Source: Zerene cesonia (taxonomy: Eukaryota > Arthropoda > Insecta > Lepidoptera > Pieridae). Taken from it: DNA of 64,000 bases. A model generated the notes under the pieces. The model was not told where the DNA came from. It saw only the letters and a list, made by a program, of their open reading frames with translations, and did not search any database. The DNA lies in NCBI RefSeq assembly GCF_012273895.1, contig NC_052119.1:1488001-1552000 (forward strand), given 5' to 3'. A program made the position numbers and the translations under genes. This document shows positions 43,572 through 56,700 of this stretch, piece after piece (positions within the stretch are counted from its first letter, which is position 1; every line of letters starts with the position of its first letter).

Positions 43572-44571
43572 NNNNNNNNNNNNNNNNNNNNNNNNNNNNN
43601 NNNNNNNNNNNNNNNNNNNNNNNNNNNNNNNNNNNNNNNNNNNNNNNNNNNNNNNNNNNNNNNNNNNNNNNNNNNNNNNNNNNNNNNNNNNNNNNNNNNN
43701 NNNNNNNNNNNNNNNNNNNNNNNNNNNNNNNNNNNNNNNNNNNNNNNNNNNNNNNNNNNNNNNNNNNNNNNNNNNNNNNNNNNNNNNNNNNNNNNNNNNN
43801 NNNNNNNNNNNNNNNNNNNNNNNNNNNNNNNNNNNNNNNNNNNNNNNNNNNNNNNNNNNNNNNNNNNNNNNNNNNNNNNNNNNNNNNNNNNNNNNNNNNN
43901 NNNNNNNNNNNNNNNNNNNNNNNNNNNNNNNNNNNNNNNNNNNNNNNNNNNNNNNNNNNNNNNNNNNNNNNNNNNNNNNNNNNNNNNNNNNNNNNNNNNN
44001 NNNNNNNNNNNNNNNNNNNNNNNNNNNNNNNNNNNNNNNNNNNNNNNNNNNNNNNNNNNNNNNNNNNNNNNNNNNNNNNNNNNNNNNNNNNNNNNNNNNN
44101 NNNNNNNNNNNNNNNNNNNNNNNNNNNNNNNNNNNNNNNNNNNNNNNNNNNNNNNNNNNNNNNNNNNNNNNNNNNNNNNNNNNNNNNNNNNNNNNNNNNN
44201 NNNNNNNNNNNNNNNNNNNNNNNNNNNNNNNNNNNNNNNNNNNNNNNNNNNNNNNNNNNNNNNNNNNNNNNNNNNNNNNNNNNNNNNNNNNNNNNNNNNN
44301 NNNNNNNNNNNNNNNNNNNNNNNNNNNNNNNNNNNNNNNNNNNNNNNNNNNNNNNNNNNNNNNNNNNNNNNNNNNNNNNNNNNNNNNNNNNNNNNNNNNN
44401 NNNNNNNNNNNNNNNNNNNNNNNNNNNNNNNNNNNNNNNNNNNNNNNNNNNNNNNNNNNNNNNNNNNNNNNNNNNNNNNNNNNNNNNNNNNNNNNNNNNN
44501 NNNNNNNNNNNNNNNNNNNNNNNNNNNNNNNNNNNNNNNNNNNNNNNNNNNNNNNNNNNNNNNNNNNNNNN
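43572..44571. other. Assembly gap (1000 N)
   Basis: Exactly 1000 N. It ends 221 bp before the first recognised exon of the OBP-like gene and may hide that gene's 5' exon. Confidence 0.99.
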
Positions 44572-44708
44572 TATTGACGTTCGTAAGTGCCCCTTGGGGG
44601 TTTAAATCGAAATAAACAATTTTGACTTTGACTTTGACTTTGACTTTGACTTTGATACTCTATAGGCTATTATATGTACCACGGGCGAAGCCGGGACAGC
44701 CCGCTAGT
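44572..44708 (+). repeat. Retroelement-like tail, (TTTGAC)n, and CTAG-ended fragment
   Basis: 'gtaagtgccccttggggg' and 'aaatcgaaataaacaa' lead into about six TTTGAC hexamers (44620-44655), a tail style seen at lepidopteran LINE 3' ends. A separate fragment 'accacgggcgaagccggga ... CTAG' follows (44678-44707). Confidence 0.5.
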
Positions 44709-44792
44709 AAACGATATTTTAAGTGTACGTTTCCATGCTTTACGCCGCAGAGTGTTAGCTTAATATTTGTAACCCATTTTTAAAAATTACAG

Positions 44793-47700
44793 TATTTTAA
44801 CACAAAATGCTGCGATTTGCCACCGTTGTTTGGAGAAGAAGTGGTGAAAGAGTGTGGATTTAAGAATTTTATGGAATATCACAATCATACTGCACAGACG
44901 GACAGGCCTTTCAGATATTCTTTGCGCCACCTGGTGAGTGAAATAATTGTATGTTAAAATCAATGCTGAATAGTGCGATCGTGATTTTTCTCCTAGCACC
45001 GGGTACAGATTTTTGCAATATGTATAACAAATCCTAGATAAAATACAATGTAAACCCAAACCTGATATAATAATAGTTTCTCATTAAAGTGTACCGCCAA
45101 TATATAAATTGCAATATACTGTTCTATGATTAAACATTGCCTTATTTTTTTAGACTCCTACAAGTACGGAATCTGTAATGAATGATTCTTCAGAGGTAAG
45201 TTTTATTTTTAACGGTTTTATAAACGGTGAAGGAAAACATCGCGAGGAAACCGGCATGTCCAAGAATTAAAAGTTCGACGACATGTGACATCTGCCAACC
45301 CGCACTTGGCCAGTGGTGGATTATGGCCTAAACCCTCATAGGAGGCCTGTGTCCCAGCAGTGGGAACATATATGGGCTGATGAAATTTTATTTTTAATTG
45401 TCGACTATAAAATACACAATTCATAAGAAAATACATATTTAGCGAAGCAACTGAATTTAATTTTCATTATTTATAAATAGTCTAATTTAATTTTATCGTA
45501 GATGTATTGTGAAATTAAATGGTGATGTAGAATACTACAAAAACACTTCATATAATATGAATTATGACCTCGTTTATATATTGATCTTCCAGTGATCATT
45601 GATACTTCATTTAAATTTTTAGGAAATGGACCCTCTCGAATGTTGCAATCTTAGTGGATTTATTGAAGACTCTTGGCGTAATGAGTGCCACTTCGAAATG
45701 TCCTGGGATGTTAACAGACGACTTCAGATTATTGATGTCAGTTCCCAGGAACCGTCAACCACGACGACGGAAAGAGTAAATGTCCTTAAAACGAATGATG
45801 TTAAAGTCGTTCCGTTTTCTGTAAGTTTAATATTTCAAATTATGTTTTAATTTGTTTTATGTATAAAAACAATATGGCTATTTTTTTATGTCTGTTGTAG
45901 TTATAAATCGAAAAGTAAAATTTTTAAATTAGTTTACTATATCTGGTATTTTGAACTAATTTATAATTTAGTTTTTCTTAGATCGAGTGACGACAGTAGA
46001 ATTTCTTATACATGTTATATGTAAATCGGACCAATAGCGTTATTTATAAAGATTTTCATAAATCCATAAAAATAGATTTCATTAAATTGATTCCTATTTC
46101 AATTGTCAATTGATGTTCCCAAAAAGAAAGGCGGATCTTGAGATCCTAATCTAATTGAATTAGACCGTAGCTTTTTATTTGGTTTTGTTACCCTATTTTT
46201 GAAATTGGATTAGTAACTCTCCCCAGGAATGTCGGTGAACTTTTAATAAGAAAAAAATGTTTTTAAGTCAGCAATGATTTTTTTTAGTGTGACAAAGAAA
46301 CCTGCATTTTCAAAAAGTTGAATGTCATTAATGAATCCGGTACATTTGATACGGCAGCATTTACAAAACTACTAGATAATATGACAAATCAGTATCCAGA
46401 ATGGACCAAAGCAAAAGCGAGAGTCATGACACAGTGCTTGAATAAACTGCATCGAATGTATGACGCTGATTGTAGTTTAAATGAAATTCTTCAATGCGTG
46501 TTCGATGTGTTGTCTGAGGTAATAAAACTAAAATACTAACTATCAATTGAAAACTATGTATGTTCTGCCTTACTTTTATTATTTAGGGGTATTAAAATAG
46601 ATGTTGACCGATTCTCAGACCTAACCAATATCCTTATTGAAATGCATTAGAATGAGTATAAATGAATCTAAGGGTACCCAAACATTAGTTTTTGTATTTA
46701 AGGGTAATTTCAATTTAATTAATTTTTTTTTAATCAAAATATATCGTGTCGTTCAAATAATTCGGAATTAAAAATAACGCCATCTTTTGGGGTTTTCAAG
46801 ACACTTCGTTAATTGCTTTTGTAAATTTTTTTGTAAATTTTCGTAAATTCTTTTCCAATTTAAACCTTTTAACAGAGATAATATAATACTATTTTTAAGA
46901 ATGCTTTATTACTGTGAATTAAATAATTTAAATATTAATAATTGAATAAATATTAAATTTATTTATTTCAGAACTGTCCTCAAGCTCAAAAAGATGATCC
47001 TTGCAAGTAAGCATAACTAATTAACAGGTTTTTCATTAAATGTATCTATTGTTAATTAATGAATGCCTGTTGTAACATGCTACAGTATGTATTTTATACC
47101 TATACCTATATATCTATACATGTATACATATTACTTTCACTTTTTAGAAAATAGGGGTCAAAACTCTTAGTATCGATACGTTTTTACACTTGTGAATTAA
47201 ATTATTTGATTATAGAATACGACTATTTTATAATTTTTCAGACAGAAGAACTCAGATTCTAAGAATGTTATTTGTCAGATAAGTGGAGGAAAATACACAC
47301 CGGTATGTATTTCAATTTAATAATTAATTAAATTAAAATTTCTTTATTTGTTTCAAAAATTTTTATATGTTTGAATATAAATAATATGTTACCTAGTGGC
47401 GTAAATAATACCTAATAAATAGTTTCACCTCTTGCTTGTAATATTTTTTACCTTTTGAGGTATTTTCATGAGTATTATTATATAATATTTGTATATCAGC
47501 ATAAGTCGTTTTACTAATACTATTCGAAAATTCTAGAAGTACCGTCGTACATTTTGTGGAATCCCGAACTTGGTACCACCAGAGTTGCTATCCGAGTGTG
47601 GTGTGACGTCATTGTCCACGCTGCAATACGTACCGCAGTATGAGAAGCCTAAATCTTACCGTTGGGAGAATAAAATGAATGTAAGTGCTTATTACGATCT

Positions 47701-49095
47701 AATTTTACTTCTGACTTGGTCCTAGATGTTCTAATTAGCTATGTCTACTAATATAATTATAATAGAACTTCACTTTAGGTGAGTTCGTTAAATTATAATA
47801 CATTTAATAAAGAATGTTCGCGATTTCAAGATTTCGCGTCGACATTTTCGAAAATGTTAAATATTCAGGCGTATAACAATAAAAACAACAAGAAAAATTT
47901 GAATTTTGTTATGTTATGTCATATAAAGCATTGTTTTAGCGGCCACAGAAATACATCATCTATGAAAATTGCAAATGTCAGGCTATCGTGCTTCGTGAGA
48001 TACAGCTTAGTGACAGATGGATGGACAGACAGATATACAGACAGACGGACAATAATGTCTTAGTAATAGGATCACTTTTTAACCTTTTAGAAGGAAATTC
48101 TAAAAAAAGAGAAAAGCGGCTAAGCACGTAGTGCTAGGACAGTCCCAAAATTCTGGCAGAGCCAGACTGGACCACGTTAGCTACGTTTAGTTAGTACTAG
48201 TATACTATTATGTTATGTGTGGTAGTAGTGTAGTTTGATTACAACTGAGGGAGAGAGCAGTCTCATATTCATATATTTTATGTTTTTTAGTGTCAAGAAT
48301 TAACTCCACCTACAACCTGTCTACTCAACAAAATGGGTGTTCTCAGCAAATACGGTTTCGTGGATTACTTCAGGATGAAGGATCTAATACATTCCTACAG
48401 TAAATCCCCGCTCTACGAGCTGTATTTTAGTGTGTTCCTTACAACTCCCTTGTACAAGGGATATTGTAGTTCTCCGAAGAAGTTGTTGAACTTAATCGAT
48501 TTCATGCTGATGGTAAATTATTTGACTTATCTATACTAATATTTTAAAGTGATATATATTTTTTTTGTTTTTATTCCGGGTCAACCCGAAAGGAGCCCCG
48601 GAGCAGGGGCGGCTAGTGGCTATAAAATGTCAAATCGAATTCTTTTACATCTGTCACATGATAATATTACCTACAAAGACTTTAAAACCATAAAACCTTT
48701 TCTTCAATTTCTAAATATATATATTTCAGACCTGTCCAGCATCACAGCGCAAGGAAAACATACCGAAATGCAGAAAAATGTTTCACGAGTTAAACACATC
48801 AGTGCCTCAGAACATGACAAGGGATCAACTTACGCAGATATTTAGAAATATCCAAAACTCATTATCATCCGAACCCACTAGCCCCACAGTACAGAAAAAT
48901 AAGGCGTACTATAAAACTAATAAATTATTCGACTTCGGTATTTTCGGTTCAAAAGACGCGCCGGCTGTTAAAGTTATTGATGTCAAGCCGAAACCGAGAA
49001 CTTTGGTGCTGCTCCCAGTGTATCAGCGTATGTCGAACAAAACTACGGGATTTCCCATTAATTCCTTGCAAAACGATGGGATTTATAGGTCTTAG
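44793..49095 (+). CDS. Multi-module odorant-binding-like (Plus-C type) protein, 5' partial
   Basis: Nine exons: 44793-44933, 45154-45195, 45623-45820, 46288-46518, 46972-47006, 47242-47302, 47537-47680, 48291-48512, 48730-49095; 479 residues visible, stop TAG. All junctions are GT-AG and nearly all are phase 0. Three head exons carry a C-rich start: KCCDLPPLFGEEVVKECG, ECCNLSGFIEDSWRNECH and TFCGIPNLVPPELLSECG. Two tail exons begin with Cys and end just before [NT]CP: the first has CDKETCIFKKLNVINE and QCVFDVLSENCP, whose C-x8-C spacing is typical of insect OBPs; the second has CLLNKMGVLSKYG and LLNLIDFMLMTCP and lacks several cysteines. The head and tail pairs resemble Plus-C OBPs (extra CC-P motif). 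A 121-residue C-terminal exon without cysteine pattern follows. Such proteins are normally secreted and bind small ligands; here no signal peptide is seen because the first exon is missing. The ligand and tissue are unknown. Confidence 0.75.
45226..45382 (+). mobile_element. SINE body in an intron of the OBP-like gene
   Basis: 'ggtgaaggaaaacatcgcga', 'catctgccaacccgcacttg', 'tcccagcagtgggaacatat' and 'gggctgatga' in order. Copy in opposite orientation at 52759-52927; tail shared with 39018-39203. No A/B box head is left in this copy. Confidence 0.75.
47790..48085 (+). repeat. Dispersed repeat fragment in an OBP-like intron
   Basis: 'gcggccacagaaatacatca' and 'acagatggatggacagacag' followed by 'acagacggacaata' match 18135-18240 in order ('gcggcgacagaaatacatca', 'acggacggatggacagagag'). 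The 94-aa ORF here is incidental. Confidence 0.5.
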
Positions 49096-49686
49096 TTAAT
49101 TTTAATATATTAAATATCTTAAAGTGAACTACTAGTTGCTTGATTAACTATTTGCTAGTAAATAGAAATATTGTCGTAAAAGGCTACATTTATCCGCTTT
49201 ATACGGGATAAGACGATAATAAAAAACAAAATCGAAGCAATGTGTAAAATATATTCATAATAATTATTTCTGTAATCACAGAAACTATTGTACTTAACAA
49301 AATCTTACAAGTCTACAGCTTCAATACAATTCGTTATGGGGTCTACATCCAAATTTGTCAGTCTTTAAATTGTCCAATATGAAATTGATAATGAAGCGAC
49401 GTTAATTTTGACATTCCATCTAATACAGAGGATAAATAGCTCGATAATATATGTAAATTCATTAAGATATAAATATCAAACACTTTAAAAACAAAATATT
49501 TTACAGTACCACAGACAATGTCATCAAGCATACATTGTTACAAACTTAAGTAGTAATAGTTCGCTTTCAAACTTTATGAACGCTGTTATTTTTTTCGCTA
49601 TATACCAATAACATATAATTTAAATTTCGAAATTTTTCGATTTTTTTTTTCAGTGTCCATAAAATCTGTTATGAACTGTAATTTTA

Positions 49687-49692
49687 AATAAA
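49687..49692 (+). terminator. Candidate poly(A) signal of the OBP-like gene
   Basis: AATAAATAAA about 590 nt after the stop. Earlier canonical AATAAA is not evident, so the 3' UTR may be long; uncertain. Confidence 0.3.
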
Positions 49693-50654
49693 TAAAGATA
49701 TAGCAAGACAATAGGCACGCGAGTTTTACTCAAATGTATATTTAAATAACAACAATTCATTTAAAAATAAGTAAATTTGAAACTACCGTCATTTTCCAAA
49801 ACTAAAATTGTTTATTGCATCAAATTTTAAAGCATCGAATAATAAATGGCAAGCGAAAATATATTCGAGTACTTATTAGCTAAATTTTAAAACTGTACAT
49901 TATATGTAATACAATTTTAATAGGAAAAATACTTATTTACATAAATGTCATTTGATCACATACAAGACTAAGCTAAGGCGATTCTGTAATAATATTCAAA
50001 ACACAAAAACTATCAAACTATGCTAAGTATGAGCCAGCACTCTGTAAAATATAAATATAAGACATACAAAAATGTATTTAAAATAGAATGGCTTTCGAAC
50101 CAAAATAAGTCATAAATTACTACATAGTATGATGACAAGTCAATTTGCAATTTGTATATAACATTTTCGTAAAATGATTTGACAATTGTTGCTTGGATAC
50201 ATAGATTACATTTAAATGAACATAGACAACAAACTAAAGATAATAATAAAATTACCACAAACATAACTGAAATTGTACAAACGCTAAAATTACAGTATAT
50301 TTAAGTTTATTTTATTACATCGTTACTTTCTATTTTTATTTAAGTGATAGTTAAGAAATGTTACAAATTACTATTTGCGCCAAAGTTAATCAGAACAATG
50401 CAAAGATTTTTAGTAGATAAATTATCGTATGCCTGGCACACGTTATTTCATATCGCTTTTTTCGTTTCGATTTTAAATTTTTCTTTAGCTTATAATATAA
50501 TAAACGCTATAATTTAAGCGTTCGAAGTTAAAATTAATATTCTGTTCATAATAGCTCTGTCATTTTGTACTATCATAAATTTCATAATTTCAAATTCAGT
50601 ATAAAAGTGTTCCAATTTCGAATTTAGAATAGAGCCACTTCTCACGAATAAAAC

Positions 50655-50660
50655 TTTATT
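50655..50660 (-). terminator. Poly(A) signal of the rols homologue
   Basis: TTTATT on the plus strand reads AATAAA on the coding strand, 118 nt after the TAA at 50778-50780. Confidence 0.5.
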
Positions 50661-50777
50661 AAGGCGACTACAAACAGATACTACAGCTCAACCAAACTGA
50701 TAGTTACACAGTTACATATTATTTCAACAAAAACGTCAAACGTATAAAGGCACACACAAACCGCATAAATCAGCCAA

Positions 50778-53700
50778 TTAAGGCATGTTCAAACTGATGC
50801 TATCATAGTTCCGCATGGACCGCGTTTCTAAATTGTGTGTTGTGTTCATTCTGGACAATATTTCCTGTTGCAATGCCTTCAACGTTCTAGCCGCAGAGAG
50901 GTCGGTAGGTGGCGCTAGCAGCAAGGCGCGGCGGGCGTGTGGCAAAGCGTCTGCGGGTTTGTTGAGAGCAAGGATCGCGCGGGACATTGCGTATGCGCAT
51001 TCGAACGCGTTCGGTCGTAGTACTGACGCGCGGGCGGCTAGGTCCAGGGCTTCTGAGGGTTCCTGGAATAATGATAATAACATATTAATTTCAAATATCG
51101 AACGTTATGTAAAATTGCAAGTTTTATTTATATTTCTATTTCTCGTGCTGTAAAATAACTACAGTATTGTAGAGTCAATGTTGGCATCAGCTGTTGATTA
51201 ACAGCGTGATATCTGGATTCACAGGCTGCTTTTCTATGCCTTATTTGAATTTAAACGGTTCTATTGTTTGCGAATTTGCGAACATACGGGATATTAATAA
51301 TGAAGAATAATTAGTTATTCTCCTATTCAAATTCAAACGAAATGAAACGTCATAGCACACAACAACAATTGTAATTAGGACCAATACTCACATTAAGTTT
51401 CCGCTTACACCTTGACAAGTTAAGTAACAAGTTAGTTTTAAGTTGCACGAACGCAGCCACGTGTTCGTGCGGAACGGGCTGAGAGCCGGGTGTGGTGAGT
51501 CCCTCGTCGCTTATTAGCGGGTTGATCTTCTTCAAAGCATATTGGTACCTATGTGCAGCTTCGGAAGGTCTATTTTTGCGGTACAGCAGGTTGCCGTCCT
51601 CTAGGAGCTTGTTTAGGAGGATTAGCCTGTGAATAACAGTTTTGAATGTATTAGAGTTAATAAAAAATGATAACAATTTTATAATTCCCGTTAGTAACTC
51701 TAAGAATTACATTTTTTCATTCATATTTTTTTGTTTTTTTAGATCTCTTTATAGATCAGTAAGTCTTCTTTAAAAATTTATTTGTAAAGTGTTTGTGAGT
51801 TAAATTTTAATGTCTCTTTGATGTTAACTATCAAATGATACAATTATGATAAAAAATTATAAACTGTTACGTTGTTTGCTAGAGAATATACCTAATAATT
51901 AATGAATTCTTTGTAAATCTATGTAGATGATAAAATACTAACATAAATTCTGGTTTGCCTGATGCCATAACCCATGTCGTGGGTCCAAGTTTCGCTCCTT
52001 TCCTCAAAAAACAATTCACCACCTGGAATCAACCAAAAACAATGAATTAATATATTTTCGATGATTTGTACGACTATTCCCATAAATGATTACCTTATGA
52101 AACTAATTGTAAAACGAAAATGATTGCAAATCTTATATGATATTATTAGGAATGATAAAAACTTTTGTAATTCACAGAAAATCCTGACATTTGTAATAAA
52201 GAAATAGCGAGTGACCAAAAAAATTACTTACTATTAACATTATTTAATTGTCAAGAAACAAAATGATGAATAAGTCAGAATAAAAAGAAAACAATATTTT
52301 TGCAATGGTTAAAATATGGTGACTATTAAATTTTTTCATAAATCTTAATCCTATTCAATACATAGTATAGAGTAAAGTCGCTTCCCGCGCCTATCACGAT
52401 TTAAAACTACACAACGTATTTTGATGGTTTTTTTAAATAGATAGAGTGATTTAAGAGGAAGTTTTATACGCATGTTTATATCTTTAACATCTATCAAACT
52501 ACTTCGAATTTAACGCGTACGTAGCCGCGGACAAAAGCTAGTTTTTTTCTATTAACAATACTCACAGCAACGTTCCTCTGTCCGATTGCTCTGTCCAAGG
52601 GCCTAAGGCCGCTGTGGTCGACCTTCTCCAGCGAGGCGCCGCGTTCCAGCAGCACCTCGACCAGGTCCGCCGGTCCTCCGCACGCGAGGCCGAGAGGCGT
52701 ACGACCGTTGCCATCTGGTTGGTCTGGAATAGGAGTTTGGACTAAATACTCCAAAAGATCATCATCATCAGCCCATATATATGTTCCCACTGCTGGGACA
52801 CAGGCCTCCTATGAGGGTTCAGGCCATAATCCACCACGCTGGCCAAGTGCGGGTTGGCAGATGTCACATGCCGTCGAATTTTTGATTCTCGGACATGCCG
52901 GTTTTCTCACGATGTTTTCCTTCACCGTTTTAAGCAGTGGTGATGTTACTCTAAAATATAGGTAGGCCAAAAGGTCTAAAATATCCAAAAATGTGGAAAA
53001 GAAAATTGAAATTAACACTTGGATCGTTTACAAAATATGAAAAAAGACAGCACTGAATACTAATGGCACAAAGAATTCAAATTATTTCTGTGTAACATGA
53101 GATATCTAGTAGCTTGCTAGTACAGATAAGTATTTGGTGGAGTTTTAAGTTTGAACATACACTCCGAGATAAACACCTCGATAAATAAAATCGAACCTTA
53201 GCCTAATGAGTTTAAGGTCTTTTTTTCTTTGGTTTACTCACCGATAAAAGCGCCCTTATCGAGCAGCGCGGTGACGGCGGCGAGGCGCGAGCGCAGCGCG
53301 GCCCAGCCGAGCGCGCACACGCCGTCCGCGTCGCACGCCGATGCGTCCGCGCCTGGAATACCATTATCGTTAAAAATATTTATTTGCCAAATTATAGAAA
53401 ATACAATGGTACTGTTAGACAAATAGGTTAAAACACCCCGGGAGCGACAATTTTAAATTAAGAAAAAGGAAAAGACTTGTCTCTTTTCTAGTTGAATATT
53501 GCTCTGACGTGTAATCGTAATGTAGTGTGATATTGCGATAAAGTTACGTTATAAGAGACGCTGTTTTAATCATCATAAATATGAGCATAATTATCATCAC
53601 TTGCATCATGATAAAAATTTGACATTTAATTTGATTGAATCCATATATTGTACAATTTAATACGGGAATATAGTACCAAAAGGTACTTTTACATAAACTT

Positions 53701-56700
53701 TTCCTTCTGTTGCAAATTTGTTTCTTTAGTTGAGCTTGATTTATTATTATAACAGCTTAAACTCACCGTGCGCTAATAGCATTTCTAGAACATCCGCATG
53801 CCCCTCCGCCGCGGCCAATATGAGTGGATTCTTCCCTCCCGACCCAGCTACATCCGCACCAGAGTCCAAAAGTCGCAATACTAGCGCCGTCCTCCCGTTT
53901 TTACTGGCCAATGCGAGTGGTGACATCTGTCGCGCGTTTAGAGAATAGGGTGTCGCCCCTCGTATAAGTAACGCATCAGCAATGGCGGCATGGCCGGTGG
54001 AACACGCTGCAGTTAGAGCTGTCTCGCCGGTGACTGGGCAGATACCGTCGGGCTGAAATCATTAATGTTACATTTATCATATTTGAAACGTACATAAATT
54101 ATTATTATAGTTCTGAGACTATATGGACTTGAATTAACATAAATTACGAATCACACATATAAACACTTTAAGTGCGCCAGCGTTTACGATACTGGTGACA
54201 TAGTATATGAAATCAAAATAGATGTTCATGAAATATATCAGATAAAAATCAACAAGAACGAACAGAGAATCATTTATTGTGAGGCGGTATTTGATTGGTA
54301 TCTTTTTCTTTAACGTATGTCGCTTTGAGTCTAAACGAATTTGTTTTACTCTATATACATAGTGTCGGCACTTTCTATTTGCAAAATAAATTAAACAGTT
54401 TAAAATTTCATTCCCTATTTTAATATAACCACAATTCATAACTTATTAATATATACTTACAATCAGCTCAGCAGTATCAAGCAGATACTCCACAATATCT
54501 AAATGTCCATTCTGCGCGGCGGCAATCAACGCATGCCTCGCACCGGGCACCAATTGTTCAATGTTGCTATCATCTATTTCTATAGAGTTTCTATCGTCCT
54601 TGCCGGTCTGGCAACCCAGGAGGTAGATTACTGTATCCCTGTGACCGTTTTTCGCAGCGTGGACTAAGGGCGTTTGTTCTGCTGTGTCTGTGTGGCTTAG
54701 TGAAGCACCTGGAAGAAATGAAGACTTAAGTAAGAGAGAAAATCAAATGGCTCTTTTAGCTTGAAATATCTCAAAATTGAGACTTCGGTCACTAAATAGT
54801 TAAATAAGTCATCTTTCAAATTGAGTGAAACTCTAAATTAAACCAAACTAATTTTGATGTTTACCTGAGGCAATAAGCATCCTCGCAACATCAGTGTGTC
54901 CTCTCTGACACGCCAAAGATAGCGCCGTGCATCCTTGAGAGTTAGTCATTTCCAAATCAGCTCCAAACTCAATCAACAACCCGACCATTGCTATAATCCC
55001 CTGATACGCATACATACAGAGCAATGGAGCATTTCCGAGACATGTCGTTATTTGATTGGGTGAACCCCCAGCCAATAGCATTAGTCTGGATACCTTGACA
55101 TTTGGCGTATAAATATTTCTCAAGTTGGCTATCGCTTCACCAACATTGGCGGCACTAGTTGCGACCATTGTGGCCTGCAAATCTCTCGGGCATAATCCTA
55201 ACTGCGCTGGACCAAGATTTCTATACATATGGGCTTTCAAAATATGGTGACCGAGTTCCATAGATTTTTCTGAGTCTAGCGGTGCTTGAACCCTCGATAA
55301 GCGAAATGCGATGCCGCAATGTCCAGCTCTTAAGTCGCAGAGGAATTTAGAGCTCTCATTATCATCTCGACGTATAAGCCATTCCCTAAAGGAAGGATGG
55401 AAGAACATGTATGTATTGTCGATACGCTTCACGAGAAAATCCGATAGACTTTCGAATCTGTGGCAGAATTCTTCCCAGGGTAGGAAAGTGTCGACTAACA
55501 ATGAATTTACCGAATAGTATATTTCTACTAATGTGAGGGGGTATAACGCAGCGAGGCAAACGCTTAAAATGTGGGTGACCTTCTCAAAGGACTGGACGGT
55601 GGGGAATCGCAAATTAAACTGCAAAAGAAATATTTGCGCAAGCGATATTGGAACGACTTTGTAATTTGTGGATTTGATGACAATATGGCTTTGTTCTAAA
55701 AGATCTAGGACGAGTTTCAGAAATAAGAAGGAGCCTTGACTCAAATGGAGGACGTATTGAGCGAATTTCATAACTGGATTGTGGACTCCTTCCGACTTTC
55801 CTGTCGAGCTCTTGACATTTGTCTCTATGATTGGTGCAGCTTGAACTCTTGCGTTAAAATATTCCAGCAAATCCTTATTAACATTATCGGATTCGTCTAA
55901 ACTTATTCTTGTATACGGCAATTGTTTTGTAAGCTCCAAAAATTGTGTTCTTATAGTTGCGACAATTTTGAGCCATGACGGCATTTCAGGGACATGTCGG
56001 GAGAGGAAAGAAGCAATCGTGTAACCGTGATCCGGTCTATGGTACTCCGCTTCACATAAACCATCGACAAGTATGATGCTATTAGTGGAATCTATGCTGC
56101 CATTTTTTCGCAGAATAGTGAGAGGTTCAATAATTCCCCTAACGAAAGCTAGATCTGGGTCTGCGATACATTCTTTTAATGAAAGGCAGGCTAAAAGATG
56201 TGCTTCGCTAAGTAAGTATTCTCTGTAAGCTTGAAGTCTGGGCGCTTGGCAAAGTTGAGCCGCTAAGGAATGTACAAATTCGCCTACTAAGCATGTACTA
56301 TTATTGTCAGCCTGAAACAAAAAAATTATCATTAAAACATCTAATCAACGAATATAATGCAATTATGTACACAACTTGATTTATATAATTGACTTTAACG
56401 GTATTCGAATAAGGTTCAAAACAACTTACCTGACAGAAATGATAAGCTACAACTTGCGATGCTAGCTGTGTGACCATCCCTGCGGCTATCTCTTCCGGCA
56501 GCATTTCTCTAATATCCGACTGTTCCCTTAATTCTTCGTATTCGAAATTCCTCTTGCGACCGAAGCAGGAGTATTCAACTAGTTGCAGTATTAATGCTGT
56601 TTTACCGGTTCCAGGACATCCTGAGATCAGTATGCCTAGAAAAAAATCCATATAAATAATCGTTTGAGAGGTTGTGATATTACTTATATTTTGTGAGATT

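Larger units (their letters stand above)
39380..44792. other. Spacer between Ahsa1 and the OBP-like gene
   Basis: AT-rich, with two 1000-N runs and several repeat fragments (41160-41250; 42270-42470 beginning 'ctagctgtactgcgcgg'; 44580-44708). ORFs at 41121-42324 look like chance frames: none has a family resemblance. The signal-peptide exon of the OBP-like gene should lie here or inside the second N run. Confidence 0.5.
49096..50777. other. Convergent spacer between the OBP-like gene and rols
   Basis: Very AT-rich and free of recognisable repeats or genes. It must hold the 3' UTRs of both flanking genes, which converge. Short ORFs (for example 50013-50264, -) show no similarity. Confidence 0.55.

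Noticed and set aside
51350..51676. Separate small gene on the minus strand starting MLSFFINS
   Set aside because: The first part is intron; the frame is the TPR exon 51392-51626 of rols, joined in phase to its neighbours.
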